From Theocolax elegans (Eukaryota > Arthropoda > Insecta > Hymenoptera > Cerocephalidae), in assembly GCA_026168455.1 (NCBI GenBank), contig CM047426.1:48865589-48929588 (forward strand): DNA of 64,000 nt. Reading direction: 5' to 3'. The notes below the pieces were generated by a model. That model was not told the DNA's origin, made no database searches, and saw only the letters and a program-made list of their open reading frames with translations. Made by a program: the position numbers and the translations under genes. Shown in pieces: positions 44,382 to 53,689 of this stretch; position 1 is the first letter of the stretch, and each line of letters begins with the position of its first letter.

Positions 44382-44391
44382 CCCCCCTTCC
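44382..44391 (-). promoter_or_regulatory. gypsy-3 polypurine tract
   Basis: The minus strand reads GGAAGGGGGG immediately before the 3' LTR (TGTAACGG). This is the RNase-H-resistant primer for plus-strand synthesis in LTR elements. Confidence 0.88.
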
Positions 44392-44842
44392 AGACGCAAG
44401 GTATATTCCTGTGTACCCTGCTCTGAATACACTTAGACGCGTGGGGATATGTTTCAGGTTTAGGTTAGGAAATTAAAACTCTACATTATCTTCCTCTAAC
44501 CTTTTTATGTACAAAAAAATAAAAAATTATGGAAAATATGTACATTTTATCTTACATTACTGTACATGTGAGTAGCCAGGAGTTCTCCTCCTGGCGGTCT
44601 TCTCCGGGCTTCGGATGGCCAGGGATCTCCGGTTATGATTGCCGGTGCTTGTGGTGGTTTTGGTGGTTGGGGCACGTGCGTGGATTTCGTACCCCAGGCC
44701 AATCACACACGAAGCAGCGGCGGGGTTTGCCCTGTCCCGGTGGAGCCGGAGTCCCTGGTGGCTTGCTGGGCTGCTGCCTGTGGCCTGTCTTGGTGGCTAG
44801 GGCCGCCTCCGCGGCTTGCCGTGCGGCTTCGTGCGCCTTTGC
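44392..44842 (-). other. gypsy-3 3' non-coding region
   Basis: Between the ORF3 stop and the polypurine tract. AT-rich in 44,450-44,580 with an A-run. No feature is supported. Confidence 0.5.
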
Positions 44843-45442
44843 CTAGGCCTCGCTCCGTTTCCGCTGGGCCTCTTTCTCTGCCTTGGAGAGGCGGAGCAGT
44901 TCCAGGCGGGCTTCCTCGGCGTTCCTTGCCGCCTGTCGGACTGCCGCACGGTTGCGGCGGAAGTCGTCAAGGAGTGCCAACTCCTCCAGGCGGTCGGCTA
45001 CTCCCTGGTTCCATCCTTGTGAGAAGGCGTGGAATCCCGGGAGGGCGTCGTGGATTTCCTTCCAATTTCGGAAGACCTTCCTCTCTACTGCGTCCGACCC
45101 GTTGGAGATGCGGGACGCGTAGTCGAGTTGGGCCTCCAAAAATTTCCACACCTCCCGGGGGTCTCTCCCCAAGATGGCCCTAACTCCTCCTCTATCCTGG
45201 CGTGTTGCCAGGGAGTCAGCGACGGCCAGCTCCCTGGTGGGCACCGGGGGTTCATCAACCTCCTCCCCTTCTTCGGAGTCGGTGGAGGCGTCCTCCGACG
45301 GTGGTCCTGGTGGGGGTATTGGAGACGAGGGCCTCGCGGCGAAGTAGTCCTCCATCCCCACCGTCGTGCCGCTGATGGCACGGGGAGGTCCTCCGGACGT
45401 CGACGGAGAACTCGTCGAGTCGGGCTCAGGTTTGGTTTCCAT
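44843..45442 (-). CDS. gypsy-3 ORF3, 199 aa, unknown function
   Basis: An intact frame starts 23 nt after the integrase stop, in the position of env in errantiviruses. I do not recognise the protein. Residues 1-70 are acidic and Pro/Ser-rich (PSSPIPPPGPPSEDASTDSE, then EEGEEVDEPP). Residues ~85-145 look globular (DPREVWKFLEAQLDYASRIS, with a NWKEIHDALPGFH block). Residues ~150-199 are an Arg/Glu/Ala/Leu-rich predicted coiled coil (RRNRAAVRQAARNAEEARLE). There is no signal peptide, no hydrophobic segment and no furin-like site, so it is not an envelope protein. It has no stop or frameshift while gag is broken. It could be an accessory or displaced capsid-type protein. Expression might use a spliced or reinitiated mRNA. 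Confidence 0.6.
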   Translation of the reverse strand: METKPEPDSTSSPSTSGGPPRAISGTTVGMEDYFAARPSSPIPPPGPPSEDASTDSEEGEEVDEPPVPTRELAVADSLATRQDRGGVRAILGRDPREVWKFLEAQLDYASRISNGSDAVERKVFRNWKEIHDALPGFHAFSQGWNQGVADRLEELALLDDFRRNRAAVRQAARNAEEARLELLRLSKAEKEAQRKRSEA

Positions 45443-45465
45443 CTATTAATCAGAGGAAAAGCAGT

Positions 45466-46959
45466 TTAATTATCGCTATCCTTTTCTCGCTTCGATTGCG
45501 CGCGCGTTTTTCTAACGATTACCGATGGTCCGGTTCCCCCGACTACGTGTTCTGCGTCGTTCGTTACTACACTGCGATACACTATCTTTCTACCGTGGGG
45601 TCTCGTGACGGCTTTCGCGGATTTTCGCGGACGGCCGCGTTTTCGTACATCCGGCGTTTTGACTCTCGCAGGAGCCTGTTCTCGCACGCTGGTGTCACCC
45701 GCTATGACTCGCGCAGGAGTCCGCACGCAATTTGATGACTGTACGCTCGCATGGGGCGGGTCGCGCGTCGCCCCTTCTCCCACGATGTCCCTCGGCGGAT
45801 GTTCTTCTTCCTCATCCGCGTCGAGATCCGGTGAAATGCAGTGTTTGAGGTGTTCGGCGTGTGCCAGGTCGGTCACCTTACCGTCTTTATCCAACAACGT
45901 GTAAGTATTGGATCCTGGTTGGCCTATTATGATATACGGACCGGTCGCCTTCGGAGCCAGCTTAGCCGAAATACCCTGAGCTGCTGAGGACAGGACTCTG
46001 TTCTTCTTCCACACCATATCTCCTACGGTAAAAGGTGTGTCCCTCCTTTTAGCGTTATAATAGCTTGCTTGCCGCTCATGTTGTTGGTCTGAGCGTGCAG
46101 CTGCAGACTCATGTACTTCCCTGAGCTTTCGGAGTCGCTCTTGCCATAATTTTATCTTATGGTGCTGCTCCTCTTCTATGCCAGCCTGTTCTTGGTTCCT
46201 CTTGATGGTACCGGGGGGCATAGGCTCTCGTCCGTAATTCAGCATTGCCGGAGTCGTACCCGTCGACTCGTGGACGGTGTTGTTCAACGAGAATACAAGC
46301 TCCGGCAACTTCTCGTCCCAGGTATTGTGGTTTTCCTCTATGAAAGCCACAATCCTGGTTTTCAATGTTCGGTTGACACGTTCAACTGGGTTCGCCTGGG
46401 GAAAATATGGCGGGATGGTGGTATGATGTATCCCCACCTCCTGTAGGTATTCGTCGACGGCCTTATTCTTGAATTCGGTCCCGTTATCCGATAGGAATAC
46501 CTCAGGAGTACCAAATCTTAAAACTATTCTCTCTTTGAACTCCTTGAGAATGGTTTTCGCGTTGGCTTTGCGAATTGGTACACACTTCGCCCACCGGGTG
46601 AATAAATCCAAGAATACGAGGATGTATTCGTATCCGCCCTTGCTTCTTACAAAGGGTCCGGTGATATCCCCTGCCACGACTTGCCAGGGACGCTCGACCG
46701 TGCGTTTTCCCATCAGTCCTGCAGGTGGTCGCTGATCCACCTTGCATTGTTGGCAGACGAGACAGCGGCGCACGTAGTCCTTCACGTCGGCGTAATAACC
46801 TGGCCAGTAGTAATACTTAGCCAGACTGGCAAACGTCTTCTCACGTCCAGCATGGCCAGACGTAGGAGAGTCGTGGCTTTCTTCGAGGACCGCTTTTCGG
46901 TGTTCCTTTGGAATCACTAGCTTCCACGCGTCCTCGTCTCCGAGTGTTTCGTCGATCAA
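45466..46959 (-). CDS. gypsy-3 integrase, 497 codons, C-terminal AT-hook
   Basis: Continues the pol frame after an amber codon (46,962-46,960). HHCC module: H29, H36, C66, C69. Core: VVAGDITGP (D98), VFLSDNGTEF (D158) and YFPQANPVERVNR (Glu ~193), a DDE triad. Chromatin-proximal C-terminal part: RQASYYNAKRRDTPFTVGDM, WKKNRVLSS, then KATGPYIIIGQPGSNTYTLL (GPY/F module). A ~110-residue acidic-then-basic tail follows and contains RKRGRPRKSAK (plus 45,625-45,650), an AT-hook. It inserts cDNA into host DNA. No stop inside. ORF3 follows 23 nt downstream. Confidence 0.9.
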   Translation of the reverse strand: MIDETLGDEDAWKLVIPKEHRKAVLEESHDSPTSGHAGREKTFASLAKYYYWPGYYADVKDYVRRCLVCQQCKVDQRPPAGLMGKRTVERPWQVVAGDITGPFVRSKGGYEYILVFLDLFTRWAKCVPIRKANAKTILKEFKERIVLRFGTPEVFLSDNGTEFKNKAVDEYLQEVGIHHTTIPPYFPQANPVERVNRTLKTRIVAFIEENHNTWDEKLPELVFSLNNTVHESTGTTPAMLNYGREPMPPGTIKRNQEQAGIEEEQHHKIKLWQERLRKLREVHESAAARSDQQHERQASYYNAKRRDTPFTVGDMVWKKNRVLSSAAQGISAKLAPKATGPYIIIGQPGSNTYTLLDKDGKVTDLAHAEHLKHCISPDLDADEEEEHPPRDIVGEGATRDPPHASVQSSNCVRTPARVIAGDTSVREQAPARVKTPDVRKRGRPRKSAKAVTRPHGRKIVYRSVVTNDAEHVVGGTGPSVIVRKTRAQSKREKDSDN

Positions 46960-48894
46960 CTAGTTCGGCTTGTGGAAGTATAGTCGTCCTCCGACACACT
47001 TCCAACGAGGAAAATCTCTTGGACTAGATTTTACTCGTTTCAGCCAATTCTGAAACCACTTGTCTTGGGACTCCTCTACCCAAGATATTGCGTCGATGGC
47101 GAGGGCCTCCTCCTCGCTCATCCGCGATAGCGCGTCGGGTACGTAGTTCAGGGCGCCCTTCCGATGCTCCACATTAAAGCTGTGTCCCTGTAACTCAAGT
47201 GCCCATCGCGCTAATCTACCCGTTGGACTGTGTAAACTACGCAGCCAACGTAAGCTACTATGGTCGGTTATAACGCGGAAATGATAGCCTTCTATGTAAG
47301 GTCTATATTTACCAATCGCCCATATAACCGCCAGGCACTCTCGTTCCGTAACGCTATAATTGCGTTCGGCCTGGTTTAACGTCCTACTGGCGAATTCCAG
47401 TACTCTCTCTTCCCCATTAATCACCTGAAGAAGTACTGCGCCAATGCCAGTGTCGCTTGCATCCGTCTGTATAACGAACTGCACGTCGAACTCCGGCCTC
47501 GCTAGGACGGGAGCAGTTGCGATCAGCGCCTTAATCTGATCGAATGCCTGTTGCTGCTCCTCGAGCCATTCAAACTTACGGTCCTTCTTGGTAAGCCTTG
47601 TCAGCGGCTCGGCCAAGGTAGCAAAGTCTCGTAAGAATTTCCGGTACCACGAACCCATACCAAGGAATCTTCTAAGTTGTTTTAGATTCTTTGGCGCCGG
47701 ATAATTAATGATCGGCTCGATTTTCTCGGGGTCTGGCCTGATTCCGTCGCGGTTCACCAGCACTCCGAGATATTTTACCTCAGTACGTCCAAATACACTT
47801 TTATCCCGATTCATTGTGAGACTAGCCTCGTTAATTCTCTTCAGGACGTACTTTAGCCACTTTTCGTGTTCCTCGAAGGTCTCTGTGGCGATGATTATAT
47901 CATCGAGGTACGAAAATGCATAGGGCTCGAGCTCAGGCCCTATGATTTTGTCCACTAACCTTTGGAACGTGGCTCCCGCCTGGGATAGGCCATAAGGCAT
48001 CCTTTTAAATTGGAATAAGCCTAGCCCAGGTACTGTGAACGCGGTTATAGCCGCTGACTCCGGTCTTAGCGGTATCTGGTGGTACGCGCTACTCAAGTCT
48101 AGCGTGCTGATGTACCTCGCGTTCTTGAGCTTCCGTAGTATGCCGTCCATGTTAGGCAGCGGGTAAGCATCGGTTTTCGATACTGCATTGACCTTCCGAT
48201 AGTCAATACAGAACCGATACTTCCCGTTAGGTTTACGGACCATTACTACGGGGCTCGACCACCCACTGGTTGTTGGCTCGATCACCCCTGCGTCGAGCAT
48301 CTCTTTAACCTGGGCGTGCATCTCTTCCTCTATTCGCTTAGAGACGGGATAATATTTCTGTTTGATTGGCCGCGTCGCACCCACGTCGATCGCGTGCTCA
48401 ATCAGAGATGTACATCCCAACGGCCTCCCCGTTGTACCCAGGTATCGGTCAGCCAGTGTATGCAGTCTTTCTTGCTCTTCTGGCAATAAGTCTGCAAGTC
48501 CTATCGATGCTATCTCGAATGCATCGATTCGCGATATGCTCGCTACTTCCAGATCTACGGACTTGTTGGCCGCTTTGATCCAAAGTTTATTTTCGTTCGG
48601 ATCCAAAACTGCGCCAAAACCACGGATGAAGTCCGCTCCGACGTAACAGTCGATTTGATCGTCCGGAAGTACGGCTACGCGAATATCTCGCTTTATCCCG
48701 GCAACCTCGAAAGGCAGGTCTACGTAACCAGCGATCGACACCGTCTGGTTTCCTGGCACTTTCGCTTTCCTTCCGTTGCTCGGGATGAGTGGACAGCCGC
48801 AGGACGTGGCCAATTGTAGACCAATCGAACCCATTACCGTGCGCGATGCTCCCGTATCGAACAAGGCGCGTACGCGATAGCCGGCAATGCCCAC
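46960..48894 (-). CDS. gypsy-3 protease-RT-RNase H (pol, ends at an amber codon)
   Basis: Protease: VRALFDTGASRTVMG with active Asp13, and YVGADFIRGF. RT: EMLDAGVIEPTTSGWSSPVV, RFCIDYRKVNAVSKTDAYPL, TLDLSSAYHQIPL (catalytic Asp) and FSYLDDIIIATETFEEHEKW with YLDD at 329-332. RNase H: FVIQTDASDTGIGAVL, NYSVTERECLAVIWAI, FRVITDHSSLRWL and LNYVPDALSRM. It stops at TAG (46,962-46,960), beyond which the same frame continues as integrase. The start at 48,894 is nominal: the real pol is probably made by frameshift from gag, because upstream codons extend in frame beyond it. All catalytic residues visible are intact. Confidence 0.9.
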   Translation of the reverse strand: MGIAGYRVRALFDTGASRTVMGSIGLQLATSCGCPLIPSNGRKAKVPGNQTVSIAGYVDLPFEVAGIKRDIRVAVLPDDQIDCYVGADFIRGFGAVLDPNENKLWIKAANKSVDLEVASISRIDAFEIASIGLADLLPEEQERLHTLADRYLGTTGRPLGCTSLIEHAIDVGATRPIKQKYYPVSKRIEEEMHAQVKEMLDAGVIEPTTSGWSSPVVMVRKPNGKYRFCIDYRKVNAVSKTDAYPLPNMDGILRKLKNARYISTLDLSSAYHQIPLRPESAAITAFTVPGLGLFQFKRMPYGLSQAGATFQRLVDKIIGPELEPYAFSYLDDIIIATETFEEHEKWLKYVLKRINEASLTMNRDKSVFGRTEVKYLGVLVNRDGIRPDPEKIEPIINYPAPKNLKQLRRFLGMGSWYRKFLRDFATLAEPLTRLTKKDRKFEWLEEQQQAFDQIKALIATAPVLARPEFDVQFVIQTDASDTGIGAVLLQVINGEERVLEFASRTLNQAERNYSVTERECLAVIWAIGKYRPYIEGYHFRVITDHSSLRWLRSLHSPTGRLARWALELQGHSFNVEHRKGALNYVPDALSRMSEEEALAIDAISWVEESQDKWFQNWLKRVKSSPRDFPRWKCVGGRLYFHKPN

Positions 48895-48978
48895 TTGGAC
48901 CCACCAACGAGTTTCTTTTTCACTCGGAGGGTCTTCTCCTCCAGCCCTATCATCCTGATCTCTAGTAGCGGCCGCTAT

Positions 48979-50962
48979 CTAGTGTTGATCTAAGTTTTTC
49001 GTCGATCCCACAGAATTCGGGCTGAGACAGCCGCTACATCCCTCGGACTCAGCTGATGTCGTCGGCGTTTCCGACGACTCTTTTAGTGCCGAGCTCTCCT
49101 CACAGCGCTCGGCTGTAATTGGGATATCTGTTCGGGTCTTACGCGGGGCAGGAACGGGAACGACCCTTTTCAACCGCTCTTGTTTGCGTTTCCCGAACAG
49201 TCCGGACAATCTGCGCGCTTATACCCTAGCCGTCCGCAACCAAAGCATTTCAATGGTTGTACGGCTTGCGGTCTCGCGCTCGCGTTTTGATTGTCTGTTT
49301 TCTCTTTCGATCCGCCGTACGTCCTTTCGGCGGAACTCTTCGTATTCTTGGTTCGATTTGGTTCTCTCGGTTTACCAATTTCGCTCCGGGATGTAGTCAT
49401 CGAAAGGACGAATTCTCTCATTTTCTCTTCGAGAACTTTGGCCAGGGTTTTCGCCAAGTCCTCTGGCGGATTCTTCTTGGTCTGCAGATTTGGTGCTGTC
49501 GGCTGCACCGCTGCAATCTTCGTCTTGGCCCTCTTTTCCTCCTTCGGTTTATAAGCCGACTCGGGTATTAGGGCAGTCTCGGGTGGCGGAGGGTGTCTAT
49601 ACGCTTTCTGTCCCTCCAGCGTAAGCTCGGCTTCGACAGCAAGATCGAGAAGAGTATGGATCGAATCACAATCCGTCCTGCGCACCAAATTCTGTATTTC
49701 GGGGCGCAGGTTGCCGTGCAGTGTATCTAATTGCTGCTCGATCCTTGGGATTGGATCGAGTCTTCTTATCATGTGTACTAAACACGTAATATAATCCCGT
49801 GTTTTCTCGCCGGGTCCTTGATAGCGAGAATTTATTTCGGCAATCAACCTCTTCTGAAACCGCCTATTTGTTCCGAACCAGTGACGAGCTTCTTTTTGGA
49901 ATTCGGACCACGTCGACCACGTATCTCTTTCGTTTTTGAACCAGAGTGCTGCAACGCCTTTGAATAACTCTGGCAGTTAGCTTAGCAATTCGGATTCTGA
50001 AAGATTGGCCAGAATCCGACATTCCTAGACCCGTTCGAAAAATGAGTCAATGCTCTGGTCGCCATCTGCTGAGAACTGTAGTCCCCATTTCCGGACAATT
50101 TGACCGACGTCTCTCAGTGACTGTCCTGCACTTCTTTGCCAGGTGCTGTTCTCGGTCCTGGTACCACTCGTATTTCCAAGTCTTTCCTGACCTTGGAAGT
50201 TCCCCCCTCCCAGGTTTGGCCGACTCTCCTTGCGAGTGGTGCTGGGGGGTCAGGTTGTGATAACTCAGTTGTATTGTCCAGGTAATGGTACGTCATTGTG
50301 TCCTGGAAACCTGGAGGCTTCCATTCGTAATAGGCTTCCTTCGTAATAGGCTGAGCTTGTGCTGTTGTCAGCGCGTTTACTTTTTCAGTTTATTGCTTCA
50401 CTCTGTCTGACATTCCTTGCATAAAATTTGCGAATTCTAGTGGGATTTCGAATGATCCACCGTCTGTTGCAGTAAGTCTTATTCTGCTTGGATGTTGATC
50501 ATCGTTTGAAATACTGTCGGCAGCTTTATCATTCGTTGGTGTTGATTCCGTGGTTTCTTGCAATATTGCCGTGGTTTCGTTGTCTTGGAGGTGTTGAACT
50601 CTTCTACGACTTGTTTCCATATTTTCTTTAACTTTTTCATCGTTGTTAAGAGTTAACAATGGATGGCTTGTGTTGTCGTCGATTGTCGAGTTCTCCCACG
50701 GGTGTTCTGCCGAGCTATATTTTGTGATAAAATTTTGCCTGAGTTCCTCTCGATGGTACCAGACGGTGATTTCATCCTGCTCAGGGTCTTTAATGAAATC
50801 CCTTGGCTCGTAATCTCCTAGGAGCCATTTTGTCAGACGACTTAACTTGTCAAATTTATTGCCTGTATCTTTAAGTGACAGGTCGTTAAGATATTGACAA
50901 ATATCTTTGTCTCTATAAAACAAACACCAGTCTTCGATCTTCTGTTGTGTCGAACACGCCAT
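48979..50962 (-). pseudogene. gypsy-3 gag (several stops and shifts)
   Basis: An N-terminal frame of 190 codons (50,962-50,390) starts MACSTQQKIEDWCLFYRDKD. After a TAA it continues in frame to ~50,114, and a frameshift leads into capsid: VRKWGLQFSADGDQSIDSFF, two stops, then KGVAALWFKNERDTWSTWSE. The open part 49,847-49,170 has LIAEINSRYQGPGEKTRDYI and ends in FGCGRLGYKRADCPDC, a four-Cys zinc finger (CX2CX9CX2C) rather than CCHC. A further frame (49,209-48,979) covers a linker toward protease. Gag would form the particle; this copy cannot make it intact. Confidence 0.8.
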
Positions 50963-52426
50963 ATTTATAATAACGATTTAAATAAACAATTTACAATAAA
51001 TATAAAAAAATAATTCAATTCGCTTTACCAGAGCAGTCCAATTGCGCGGCTATCGTGGGGTCGTTCGCTCGCGTTTTCCCTAAGGCGCACAATTATAATC
51101 GCAAAATACAAAATATATATATATATATACGGACTATACGGCCTAATTATTGGATTGCTCTGGCTTCGTCCTACCGTGTACGCTAAGGTAAGATTGTGTG
51201 GGTTATTGCGAATCTGGTTTGATTATGCCAGAGTAGGAATTTAATAATTAAATAATAAATATTAAATGTGGGTATTACAATCACCTCTTTAATTTAAAAA
51301 ATTAAAATAAACCGAATAAAACAATAAGTGTTTTATTTTTGCCCACACAATCTTTCAGCACGTCAATTAAAATTTATTGAGACGTGTATCAAGATAATTC
51401 TAATTGATAAATGAAACTAAAGAAAATTTATAAATAAAAGGAAGACTTTAATTATAAGTCTTTTTATTTTTATAATACTAAATTAATGCCAATTAATTAA
51501 CTAATTAATTAATTGGTTAAAGCTTAGCGTACACTTTACACCAAATCTATTGTCTCTCTCTCGCCTATTATGCTACGCAGAAATATATAACCAGAAATTA
51601 CAATTCTAAGGGTAACGTTCTAGCGCTCGTAATTTTCCGACGCACACACTTTATTTTTCGATTTGTGAAATCGTATTATTCACTTCGAAAAATTTTCCAG
51701 ATTACCGCAAAAAAAAATAATACCTTTTTGAGGATTCCAAAATAATTCGAAATATTCGGAAAAATGTACAAATTCTGAAAAAAATTGGGAAAATTGGAAA
51801 AAATCCGAAAACCGACAAAAAAAATTTTGCAAATGTGAAAAATTTGAAAATTTTCTAAAAATCTTAAAAAAATTATGAAAAATTTTTAAATTTCGAAAAA
51901 TTTAAAAAAATCTTAAAAATCTCGAAAAATTTGAAAATCTCTAAAAAATTTGAAAATTTCGAAAAATTTTGAAAAAACTTGAAAATTCTGAAAATTTTGT
52001 AAAATTTGAAAAAAATTGAAAATTTCGGAAAATTTTTAAATTTTGGGAAAACTTGGAAAATTTGAACAAAAATTTTCAATTTGGGAAAACTTTAATTTGT
52101 TTATAAAATTTATATATGTTATAAATTATTACTTTGGCAAATTTATCTAATTCGAATTTTAAATTTAATTTAAATCGAAAATAATAAGTCTTATTTCGAA
52201 AATAATAAGTATTATTTCGAGTTAATTCCAAGAATTATGTTCGTTTGTACTCGGCTCGTGTTGTTGTTTACATATGTTCGTCGCGACGAACTCGCAACGT
52301 ACTCGCAACCACTCGTTGCGGTTTATATGTATAACAACGTCCGAAGTACAAAATTATTTTAAAAGGTTTTTCCTATCCCGAGGAAACTCACGTTTTATTC
52401 GTAATAATTTTCCCTATCCCAAGGAA
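50963..52426 (-). other. gypsy-3 5' leader with AAATTTGAAAA-type low-complexity array
   Basis: About 1.46 kb between primer site and gag. 51,660-52,090 is an imperfect array of short GAAAATTTGAAAA-like words (period ~11 or a multiple), strongly A-rich on the plus strand. A (TA)n run is at about 51,113-51,129. Frames there (51,873-52,079) read as Phe/Lys repeats and are not genes. Confidence 0.65.
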
Positions 52427-52444
52427 GCCCCACGTTGGGCGCCA
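52427..52444 (-). promoter_or_regulatory. gypsy-3 primer binding site, tRNA-Lys
   Basis: The minus strand reads TGGCGCCCAACGTGGGGC, 18 nt complementary to the 3' end of tRNA-Lys(CUU). It lies two bases from the 5' LTR, the standard position for the minus-strand primer. Confidence 0.92.
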
Positions 52445-52446
52445 GT

Positions 52447-53308
52447 TGTACAGGGTTATTCTCGTACGTCAGGAGGTTTTTAATTGTCCTGTGCATATCC
52501 TCAATGCACAGGAAATATTCTCCGTGTACCAATCAGCTGTTTTACCAGACAGCTAACCGATCGTCAGAACCGTCCTTGGAGTGGTGCGAGCTAGCCTTAA
52601 GCTCCGCACGACGACGTCTTCCCTGTGTACAATGTGTGCACTTACCTAGTGTACACTTATCCTCCGTCGATGCTCGTACTCGGCTACTCAGTTATGTGTC
52701 GTGCGCAGTACAATGCACGACACCCGCGGGGCATGGCGGTATTCGCCTTCGGGGACAGGGAGTAATCGCCGGTTAATTAAGATAACTCGGAATTAGAAGT
52801 GATTAATTAATTTATTGATACGAAATAAGAATAAAAGAAACGTTACAATAGGGTGAGCCAAGGCAAGGTCGAACCTTGGCTCAAAGCAAATAAGGCTATT
52901 CGCATAACCTATACAAGATACAAAATACACGATGACGTGTGTGTGTGTGTGCGCCCGCCGCAATACACGCGTCGAGACTCGCGGTCTCGATCTACTCGGG
53001 GAGGAGGTTATATTCGCCAGGTATCGGTTACCTGGCTCTGCAATGTTTATCGCTGGGTTGCAATCGCGCCGGAGTGTGTAGCACTCCGGTTTGCCGTAAT
53101 CGGGATTTACGGGGGGAGAGAGAGTGTCGCGACGAGAGCGGCTAACCTCTCGTATACTTCTGCGTCGGGATACCGCGCGTATCCCGTCGCCGGTTTCGCT
53201 CGCGGTACGGTGGTAATAAACCGGATATGACCTGGCCAGGACTTACGTTAGTCAGAGGATGATCCCAGGGTGGACGGCACGTGTCTCGTTCCCTTCGGTC
53301 TCGTACTC

Positions 53309-53339
<31 letters not shown>

Positions 53340-53558
53340 AATACTCTCGTCCTACTGCACACCTCACTCGCGGGGTACGCCTTATTCTTCCTCCTGTACG
53401 ATTCCCGATACCGTGTTTGTTCGAGGCTCGAACGATAGTGCCGGTGTGCCGAGCACACCGGCTCTCCGACGCGCTCGCGCATGCGCCTTACGTGTCTTCA
53501 ACGGTAGACTCACGCGATCCGTACGATTTTCGTCTCGCGTGAACCGTTTACCGTTGCA
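52447..53558 (-). repeat. gypsy-3 5' LTR
   Basis: Runs from TGTACAGGG to CCGTTGCA on the plus strand and aligns along its length with 43,275-44,381. The left terminus lacks one A found in the other LTR. It contains an interrupted (TC)n run near 53,308-53,339. Confidence 0.92.
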
Positions 53559-53689
53559 GTACATTTTAATAAATAATAATTGAATGTAGTTAAATAATAA
53601 CATATTTGTTAGTTTAATTTAATATTATCTATTATAAAATGATTTTTCATCGAGCGATCGTGAGCGAGGGAGGATTTTAGCTAGGTCAT

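Larger units (their letters stand above)
43275..53558 (-). mobile_element. gypsy-3: Ty3/gypsy element with both LTRs, TSD GTAC
   Basis: GTAC flanks both ends (43,271-43,274 and 53,559-53,562). LTRs of ~1.11 kb lie at 43,275-44,381 and 52,447-53,558 and differ at roughly twenty positions by eye, so the insertion is relatively young. A polypurine tract (44,391-44,382) and tRNA-Lys primer site (52,444-52,427) lie directly inside the LTRs. Minus-strand coding order is gag, protease-RT-RNase H, integrase, ORF3. Gag has several stops or shifts and pol has one amber codon, so this copy is not autonomous as it stands. Confidence 0.93.
37442..53684. mobile_element. Large foldback element carrying gypsy-3, a solo LTR and repeat arrays
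   Basis: The left arm (37,442 to ~38,602) begins CTAGCTAAAATCCTC. The right arm is its inverted copy in two pieces, ~42,302-43,274 then 53,563-53,684, separated exactly by gypsy-3. The order along the right arm is the mirror of the left (e.g. GTACCCATATAGATTT near 37,568 against its complement at 43,259-43,274). Without gypsy-3 and the solo LTR the element would be ~4.8 kb. The interior holds two hairpin-repeat arrays. No transposase frame. Flanking TSD not resolved. Confidence 0.75.

Noticed and set aside
43682..44436. Plus-strand frames repeated at 52,853-53,583 as a duplicated gene
   Set aside because: The repetition is explained by the two LTRs of gypsy-3; codon content is not protein-like.
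44843..45442. Envelope glycoprotein for gypsy-3
   Set aside because: No signal peptide, hydrophobic segment, Cys pattern or cleavage site.
44635..45469. Plus-strand frames opposite gypsy-3 ORF3 (182 and 146 codons)
   Set aside because: Antisense shadows of a GC-rich coding region; the minus-strand frame has the better position, start and composition.
45496..49571. Plus-strand frames opposite gypsy-3 pol and gag
   Set aside because: Antisense shadows of recognisable pol and gag domains.
51873..52079. Phe/Lys-rich 68-codon protein
   Set aside because: Direct translation of the A-rich word array in the gypsy-3 leader.
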